Shown piece after piece: positions 7,113 to 10,553 of a stretch of DNA of 10,553 nt; the first letter of the stretch is position 1; each line of letters opens with the position of its first letter. The notes beneath the pieces are model-generated. The model saw only the letters and a program-made list of their open reading frames with translations. It made no database searches and was not told where the DNA came from. The stretch comes from Vulcanimicrobiia bacterium (lineage in GTDB: Bacteria > Eremiobacterota > Eremiobacteria > Baltobacterales > Baltobacteraceae): positions 1 to 10,553 of the forward strand of contig JAMXLG010000372.1 of NCBI GenBank assembly GCA_024281135.1, given 5' to 3'. The position numbers and the translations under genes were made by a program.

Positions 7113-7117
7113 GGAGG
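7113..7117 (+). promoter_or_regulatory. Ribosome binding site selecting ATG 7123
   Basis: GGAGG lies 5 bases before ATG 7123 and downstream of the competing in-frame ATG 7108. It therefore fixes the VOC gene start at 7123. Confidence 0.85.
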
Positions 7118-7122
7118 CAGCC

Positions 7123-7482
7123 ATGACGACGAGCGGACTGGCATTTGTAATGCTTGGGAGCACCGATGTCGACCGGTCAGCGAAGTTTTATGTGGAGCAG
7201 GTTGGACTTCAGGTCGTTCAGCGTTTCGAAGGCTTCGCATTCATGAATGCCGGCGGAACAACAATCGTTCTCACGTCCGACTTGGGTGGGCGGATCTCGA
7301 ATCGCACGACATTCGCGAGCGAATTGGTTTTTAGCGTGCCGAGCGTCCGCGCTGCGTACCAGGAACTACGCAACGCCGGAGTCACGCTGGTGAACGAGCC
7401 TCGAGCCGTCAACGCCGGATCTTGGGCCGTAACATGCACGGATCCCGACGGACATTTGATTTCATTCTATGGCAGCGAATAA
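7123..7482 (+). CDS. VOC-superfamily (glyoxalase/bleomycin-resistance-like) protein
   Basis: This protein has 119 residues and the paired beta-alpha-beta-beta-beta layout of VOC proteins. The first module is LAFVMLGSTDVDRSAKFYVE (6-25), then GLQVVQRFEGFAFMNAGGTT. The second is SELVFSVPSVRAAYQELRNA (66-85), then TDPDGHLISFYGSE at the end. VOC enzymes bind small molecules and often a divalent metal. Here the usual first-strand His is replaced (LAFVML) and the usual glutamate in the last strand (IEF/IEL) is Ser (LISFYG). A classic metal site therefore looks incomplete, and a binding or sequestration role for a small toxic compound is as likely as catalysis. It is the first gene behind a strong promoter and palindromic operator. 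It overlaps the following marR by 14 bases, suggesting that the regulator senses the compound this protein handles. Confidence 0.87.
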   Translation: MTTSGLAFVMLGSTDVDRSAKFYVEQVGLQVVQRFEGFAFMNAGGTTIVLTSDLGGRISNRTTFASELVFSVPSVRAAYQELRNAGVTLVNEPRAVNAGSWAVTCTDPDGHLISFYGSE

Positions 7483-7903
7483 ACGCGTCACTGCAGACAA
7501 GCTGCATTCTGCAGCGATTCATCTTCTTCGCACGCTGCGTTTGGCAGATGCCGAGAGCGGACTGTCTCCCGCACGTCTTTCGGCGCTCTCGGTGCTCGTG
7601 TTCGGTGGCGATCGTTCGCTTACAGAGCTTGCCGAGGCTGAAGGCGTACGTCCTCCCACGATGACGCGCTTGGTTCAGGGGCTTGAAACTGACGGGCTCG
7701 TAGAGCGGGCGCCCGATGCATCCGATCGCCGCGCAATGGTGCTGCGCGCGACGCGTCGGGGACGAGCGATTCTCGAGAAAGCGCGCGAGCGCCGCATCGA
7801 CGTTTTCGAAAACCTCCTTGTGCAAGCGCAACCAGACGAGGTCACGACATTGGAGCACGCAGCGTCTTTAATCGAGCGTTTCGTCACGACTACGGCACGC
7901 TGA
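7469..7903 (+). CDS. MarR-family transcriptional regulator
   Basis: This protein has 144 residues, the normal MarR length. A helical N-terminal dimerisation part (about 5-30) precedes the winged helix-turn-helix at about 36-96: SLTELAEAEGVRPPTMTRLV (50-69) for the HTH, and LVERAPDASDRRAMVLRATR (77-96) for the wing, with the family's DxxDRR signature. The C-terminal helices complete the dimer interface. There is no cysteine in the protein, so a cysteine-based oxidation switch of the OhrR type is excluded and ligand sensing is more likely. ATG 7469 overlaps the end of the VOC gene by 14 bases and lacks its own clear ribosome binding site, pointing to translational coupling. It probably represses its own operon through the 7090-7104 palindrome. 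Its last 14 bases overlap the convergent MmyB-type regulator gene. Confidence 0.92.
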   Translation: MAANKRVTADKLHSAAIHLLRTLRLADAESGLSPARLSALSVLVFGGDRSLTELAEAEGVRPPTMTRLVQGLETDGLVERAPDASDRRAMVLRATRRGRAILEKARERRIDVFENLLVQAQPDEVTTLEHAASLIERFVTTTAR

Positions 7904-8732
7904 TCGCGCGCTGAAGCGCTTCCGCCGTGCCCGTCCCGGGAACCGGCACTTGCACTAATAAGGTGTCGTCGGCGTGCGCGCGCCAGTGTTCGGACTGATC
8001 GAGACCGATCGACTCTAAGCACAATACGCCGAGTGACGGATGGTGCAGCCGCATGATCTTTGGACGGAGTTCACCCACGAGCGGCTCCTGCCATAAGGCG
8101 GCAAACTCGATACTACCTTGCGACATACGTTGAACGAAGCCGTCGAAGGATGCGCGATCGCGAGCATACGCGTAATTCATCTTGAGTGTGGCGACCAACG
8201 CCTGCGCAACGGCTCCCCAATCGATATGCAGCTGCCGGTACGACGCGTCTAGAAACATTCGCACGACGAGGTTTTCGCTTTCCGATCGCTCCGAAAAGCC
8301 ATAGATGAATCGCGCGATGGTGTTGCTCGACAGAATGTTCCACCGCTCATCGACGAGGATAGACGCGCCGAAGTCTATTGCGCGCACTACACGCGCCAGC
8401 GTTTCACGGATGCTCGTATCGGCCGCAGCTTGCGTTTCGGTGTATTCAACCAACGCGAAGAGATAATGCCGTTCGTCGCCGTTCAGACGGAGCGCATCGG
8501 CAATACTTTCCAGCATTCGGCGTGAAACGGCCACGGGCTTACCGGCTTCGAGCGCGCTGTACCAGGTAATTCCCACGCCGGCAACTGCGCACAGTTCTTC
8601 GATTCGCAATCCGGGTCTCGAACGGCGACGATGCGCACGAGGAATCCCGGCTAGCGCAGGGTCTATTCGAGCGCGCGCAGCGCGCAGAAAGTTTCGCAGT
8701 TCCACCCTTGGACGGTCGAGCGTTCCGGCCAT
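7890..8732 (-). CDS. XRE-type helix-turn-helix regulator with MmyB-like ligand-binding domain
   Basis: This protein has 280 residues, typical of the family. The N-terminal XRE helix-turn-helix occupies about 40-85 (LRIEELCAVAGVGITWYSAL, then EAGKPVAVSRRMLESIADAL). The MmyB-type domain (about 105-265) shows its usual landmarks: DERWNILSSNTIAR (128-141), NYAYARDRASF, SIEFAALWQEPLVGEL (207-222) and LHHPSLGVLCLESI. Such MmyB domains have a PAS-like fold that can hold a fatty-acid-like ligand. They often sit next to oxidoreductase or detoxification genes that the regulator controls. Met at 8732-8730 is preceded on the minus strand by GAGGG (plus 8737-8741), 4 bases away. The gene is divergent from the SnoaL/MBL operon, its probable target, and its end overlaps the convergent marR by 14 bases. 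Confidence 0.9.
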   Translation of the reverse strand: MAGTLDRPRVELRNFLRAARARIDPALAGIPRAHRRRSRPGLRIEELCAVAGVGITWYSALEAGKPVAVSRRMLESIADALRLNGDERHYLFALVEYTETQAAADTSIRETLARVVRAIDFGASILVDERWNILSSNTIARFIYGFSERSESENLVVRMFLDASYRQLHIDWGAVAQALVATLKMNYAYARDRASFDGFVQRMSQGSIEFAALWQEPLVGELRPKIMRLHHPSLGVLCLESIGLDQSEHWRAHADDTLLVQVPVPGTGTAEALQRAISVP

Positions 8733-8803
8733 AAGACCCTCACTGCAAGTGACGGCACTTTTTGTCCATTGTACCGCTTCGATCCACCGATTAGGGTGCG
8801 GTT
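8733..8803. promoter_or_regulatory. Divergent intergenic region with alternating CACT/AGTG half-sites
   Basis: This 71-bp gap separates the minus-strand MmyB-type regulator from the plus-strand SnoaL gene. TCACT-GCA-AGTGA (8740-8752) is a 5-3-5 inverted repeat. Its second arm is reused in AGTG-ACGG-CACT (8748-8759), giving three alternating half-sites over 20 bp that also touch the regulator's ribosome binding site. On the minus strand TACAAT (plus 8768-8773) is a plausible -10 for the regulator, without a good -35. A clear plus-strand promoter is not visible; TTGTCC at 8762-8767 is a weak -35 candidate. An AGGG at 8793-8796 serves the SnoaL start. Operator function is inferred. Confidence 0.4.
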
Positions 8804-9226
8804 ATGGGAACGACGATGAGTCCCGAAGCGATGAAAAAATTCGTTCGGGCACATTTTGAAGAGTTTGTGAACAACCGAAACGCGGCGGTCATCCACAAAA
8901 ACATGTCGCCGGAGTTCTATGACCATGACGGACCAGACGGCAAGCCCACCGATGCTGCGGGCGACGAGCAGATGATGCTCGCAATGTACAAGGCCATGCC
9001 CGACCTCCATCTGACTGTTGAGGAGACGATCGCGGAAGGCGATAAGGTGGTCTGTCGCAACGTGTGGCGCTGGACCGACATCTCCTCGGGGAAAAAAATG
9101 GAGTTTCACGGATTCGTGCTGTGGCGATTCGAGGGCGATCGCATCGCCGAGCGCTGGGCTACGGTTTCGAAGCCTGCGCCGGATACTGCAACGGTTTGGA
9201 AACATCAAGCGGTCGGGACGCCGTGA
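8804..9226 (+). CDS. SnoaL-like (NTF2-fold) polyketide cyclase/ester cyclase family protein
   Basis: This protein has 140 residues, the usual single-domain SnoaL length. The pattern is characteristic of the family: an N-terminal helix (AMKKFVRAHFEEFVNNRNAA, 9-28), YDHDGPDGKPTDAAGDEQMM (39-58), then MPDLHLTVEETIAEGDKVVC (65-84), and strands VWRWTDISSGKKMEFHGFVL (87-106) and FEGDRIAERWATVS (109-122). The fold is a cone-shaped pocket for small hydrophobic substrates. Members range from true cyclases to binding or hydrolytic proteins, so the reaction cannot be named. ATG 8804 has AGGG (8793-8796) 7 bases upstream; ATG 8816 is a possible shorter start. Its stop codon overlaps the next gene's GTG (GTGA, 9223-9226), so the two products are made together and may act on the same compound. 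It is divergent from the MmyB-type regulator. Confidence 0.88.
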   Translation: MGTTMSPEAMKKFVRAHFEEFVNNRNAAVIHKNMSPEFYDHDGPDGKPTDAAGDEQMMLAMYKAMPDLHLTVEETIAEGDKVVCRNVWRWTDISSGKKMEFHGFVLWRFEGDRIAERWATVSKPAPDTATVWKHQAVGTP

Positions 9227-10434
9227 ATACGACTACCGGTACAGCGGAGCTCATTACCACGTATCTCGACGCCGTCGCGAAACGAGATGCGAGTGTTATC
9301 GATCGCACTTTTCATCCCGATGTCGAATACACGGTGAACGCGCCGGTTTCGCCGGAATGCCGCGCAGCTCTCCCGTGGCTCGGGACTTACCACGGACGGG
9401 AAGAGCTCAAAGCATTTCTCGATCATCTGCACCGGAATCTCGAGATCGTCGAATTCGGTGCGTTCTCGATCGTCGCAGAGGGGGACAAGGGCGCCGTATT
9501 TAGCACATTCCGCCTTCGGGCGCTGCCGACCGGACGAACGGCCGACATTCCCTTTGCCGTGTACTTCGAAGTGCGCGAAGGGCTTATTGCCAAGTATCAC
9601 TTCGTCGAGAACAGCTTTGATGTTGCCGGGGCCTTTCGTACCTCGCTATCGATTCAGACGTTCACATCGAGCGAAGCAGGCTCGTGGTCAAACGCGTACC
9701 TGATCTCGGGCAGTAACGATGCCGTCGTGTTTGACGCGTGTATGCTTCGAAGCGACGCGACGAAGCTTGGAGACACGATCGATTCAACGGGGAAAACACT
9801 GAAAGCAATCGTTATCTCGCACGCACATCCGGATCACTTTATGGCGCTCGATGTACTCAGCCAACGATTCCCGCAGGCTGCGATCGTAACCACTACAAAC
9901 GTTGTAAACGACATCCGGACGGACGGTCCGTGGATGCTCTCCGTGGTGCAACAGCGGCTAGGCGAAGAGGCGGCACAGCGGCTAGTAGTCCCTGACGACG
10001 TACGGGACGTACCCCTGCGGCTTGACAACGCTGCACTAGAAATCATCGAGTTTGGCGAGGGTGAATCGAAGCATATCGCTGCGATTCACATCGCGGAACT
10101 TCGGGCGTTGCTCTGCGCGGACCTCATCTACGACGGCGCTCACGCGTATCTTCAGGAGCGGCATCTCGACGGCTGGATCGAGCGCCTCGACGAGCTCGAA
10201 TCGTTCGTCCGCGAGAAGAACGTCGCGACGATTTATCCGGGCCACGGCGGACGAGGCGGAATAGAACTCATCGAAAAGACGCGCGCGTATTTACGCGACT
10301 TTGAGCACGCCGTCGCCCTTGGCGATCCGAAACGCGCGCAAGAATATATGCTTGCGAAGTATCCCGATTACCATGTGAAGCCGTTTCTCACGGCGTTCAG
10401 CATACCGGCGTACTTTCCGCCCCCTACGCAATAA
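9223..10434 (+). CDS. SnoaL-like/metallo-beta-lactamase-fold fusion protein
   Basis: This protein has 403 residues with two domains. Residues about 5-138 are a second SnoaL-like domain (ELITTYLDAVAKRDASVIDR, 9-28; TYHGREELKAFLDHL, 55-69; YFEVREGLIAKYHFVEN, 114-130). Residues about 143-345 form a metallo-beta-lactamase fold. Its motif SHAHPDH supplies His200, His202, Asp204 and His205; CADLIYDGAH supplies Asp300; and YPGHGG supplies His341. At the position of the usual GHT histidine the protein reads GES (Glu281), so the first metal site may use Glu or be altered. The C-terminal helices (about 346-395) cover the pocket. It is probably a cytoplasmic hydrolase of a small ester, thioester or lactone. 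Start GTG 9223 was chosen because it forms a 4-bp GTGA overlap with the stop of the SnoaL gene; upstream in-frame codons would run inside that gene. Its end overlaps the convergent dehydratase gene by 11 bases. Confidence 0.87.
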   Translation: MNTTTGTAELITTYLDAVAKRDASVIDRTFHPDVEYTVNAPVSPECRAALPWLGTYHGREELKAFLDHLHRNLEIVEFGAFSIVAEGDKGAVFSTFRLRALPTGRTADIPFAVYFEVREGLIAKYHFVENSFDVAGAFRTSLSIQTFTSSEAGSWSNAYLISGSNDAVVFDACMLRSDATKLGDTIDSTGKTLKAIVISHAHPDHFMALDVLSQRFPQAAIVTTTNVVNDIRTDGPWMLSVVQQRLGEEAAQRLVVPDDVRDVPLRLDNAALEIIEFGEGESKHIAAIHIAELRALLCADLIYDGAHAYLQERHLDGWIERLDELESFVREKNVATIYPGHGGRGGIELIEKTRAYLRDFEHAVALGDPKRAQEYMLAKYPDYHVKPFLTAFSIPAYFPPPTQ

Positions 10435-10553
10435 GCGAGGCGAAGCGGGCGCGGTCGACGTTGCCGCCGCTGATGATGATGCCGACGCGTTTGCTTTCTA
10501 CGGGAATCTTGTGATTTATCACCGCCGCAAGGGCGGCGGCGCCGCTTGGTTCG
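10424..10553 (-). CDS. C-terminal end of a PLP-dependent threonine/serine dehydratase (partial)
   Basis: The minus strand is open from the right edge (first full codon at 10552) to TAG at 10426-10424, giving 42 residues. It begins EPSGAAALAAVINHKIPVES and continues KRVGIIISGGNVD before ending RARFASLIA. EPSGAA and the SGGNVD loop, which contacts the PLP cofactor, are hallmarks of fold-type II threonine dehydratases and serine racemases. These enzymes deaminate threonine or serine to 2-oxobutyrate or pyruvate, or racemise serine. The protein stops just after the catalytic domain with no ACT-like regulatory domain, so it is the short catabolic (TdcB/serine-racemase) type rather than the feedback-regulated IlvA type. 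The exact substrate cannot be told from this end. The gene converges on and overlaps the SnoaL-MBL gene by 11 bases. Confidence 0.9.
   Translation of the reverse strand, partial: EPSGAAALAAVINHKIPVESKRVGIIISGGNVDRARFASLIA

Noticed and set aside
7108..7122. ATG 7108 as start of the VOC gene
   Set aside because: It lies upstream of the GGAGG (7113-7117) that clearly serves ATG 7123, and it sits directly against the operator palindrome with no ribosome binding site before it.
7905..7920. Small GCGC-TGAA-GCGC hairpin as a terminator between the convergent regulators
   Set aside because: The stem is only 4 bp, no T tract follows on either strand, and it lies inside the coding region of the MmyB-type gene.
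9064..9222. Extension of the SnoaL-MBL protein upstream of GTG 9223
   Set aside because: It would lie wholly inside the SnoaL gene in another frame, the extra residues do not resemble the domain, and GTG 9223 gives the common GTGA stop/start overlap.
9951..9985. Direct repeat ACAGCGGCTAG, two copies 24 bases apart
   Set aside because: It is inside the MBL coding region and encodes repeated QRL-type helix residues. An 11-base repeat of this kind is readily explained by codon and residue reuse.
1..10553. Search for CRISPR arrays, tRNA genes, insertion sequences, toxin-antitoxin pairs and phage genes
   Set aside because: No regularly spaced repeats, cloverleaf-like segments, transposase motifs or short paired toxin-antitoxin frames could be supported by eye. 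Nearly all of the sequence is accounted for by ordinary genes.

Overview
This is a bacterial chromosomal stretch, GC-rich by eye, densely packed with ordinary protein genes. I see no rRNA, tRNA, CRISPR array, insertion sequence or phage gene. The gene types are a large secreted VPS10/Asp-box protein, an MmyB-type regulator, SnoaL-like proteins, an ExbD and VOC/MarR genes. They fit a soil-type bacterium with a double membrane, such as an acidobacterium or Candidatus Eremiobacterota/Vulcanimicrobiota. That placement is a guess; only ExbD directly argues for an outer membrane.

Layout. Bases 1-146 are the 3' end of an unidentified gene with an Arg-rich tail. Bases 172-3144 encode a 990-residue exported beta-propeller protein with eleven Asp-box repeats. 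Bases 3182-3586 encode a small exported protein resembling a cut-down Cu/Zn superoxide dismutase fold, closed by a strong hairpin terminator (3610-3640). Bases 3673-5454 encode a polytopic membrane protein with PDZ and GAF-like domains and no kinase. Bases 5495-6019 encode a small exported protein of unknown function. Bases 6054-6653 encode an AhpD-like peroxidase-related enzyme, followed closely by an orphan ExbD-like gene (6673-7053).

Bases 7059-7903 form a compact regulatory unit: a good sigma70-type promoter, a perfect 15-bp palindrome over the expected transcription start, a VOC-family protein, and an overlapping MarR repressor gene that very probably controls its own operon. A convergent XRE/MmyB-type regulator (7890-8732, minus strand) overlaps the marR 3' end. 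It is divergent from a two-gene operon (8804-10434) encoding a stand-alone SnoaL-like protein and a SnoaL-metallo-beta-lactamase fusion joined by a 4-bp GTGA overlap. The right edge holds the C-terminus of a PLP-dependent threonine/serine dehydratase on the minus strand (10424-10553).

How the genes may work together. The right half looks like stress or small-molecule detoxification under two local regulators: MarR for the VOC gene, and MmyB-type for the SnoaL/MBL operon. I do not see a clearly new multi-gene system. The items most worth following are the SOD-like protein with three of four copper ligands and no zinc site, the SnoaL-MBL fusion with a Glu at the usual third metal-His position, and the kinase-less PDZ-7TM-like-GAF protein.
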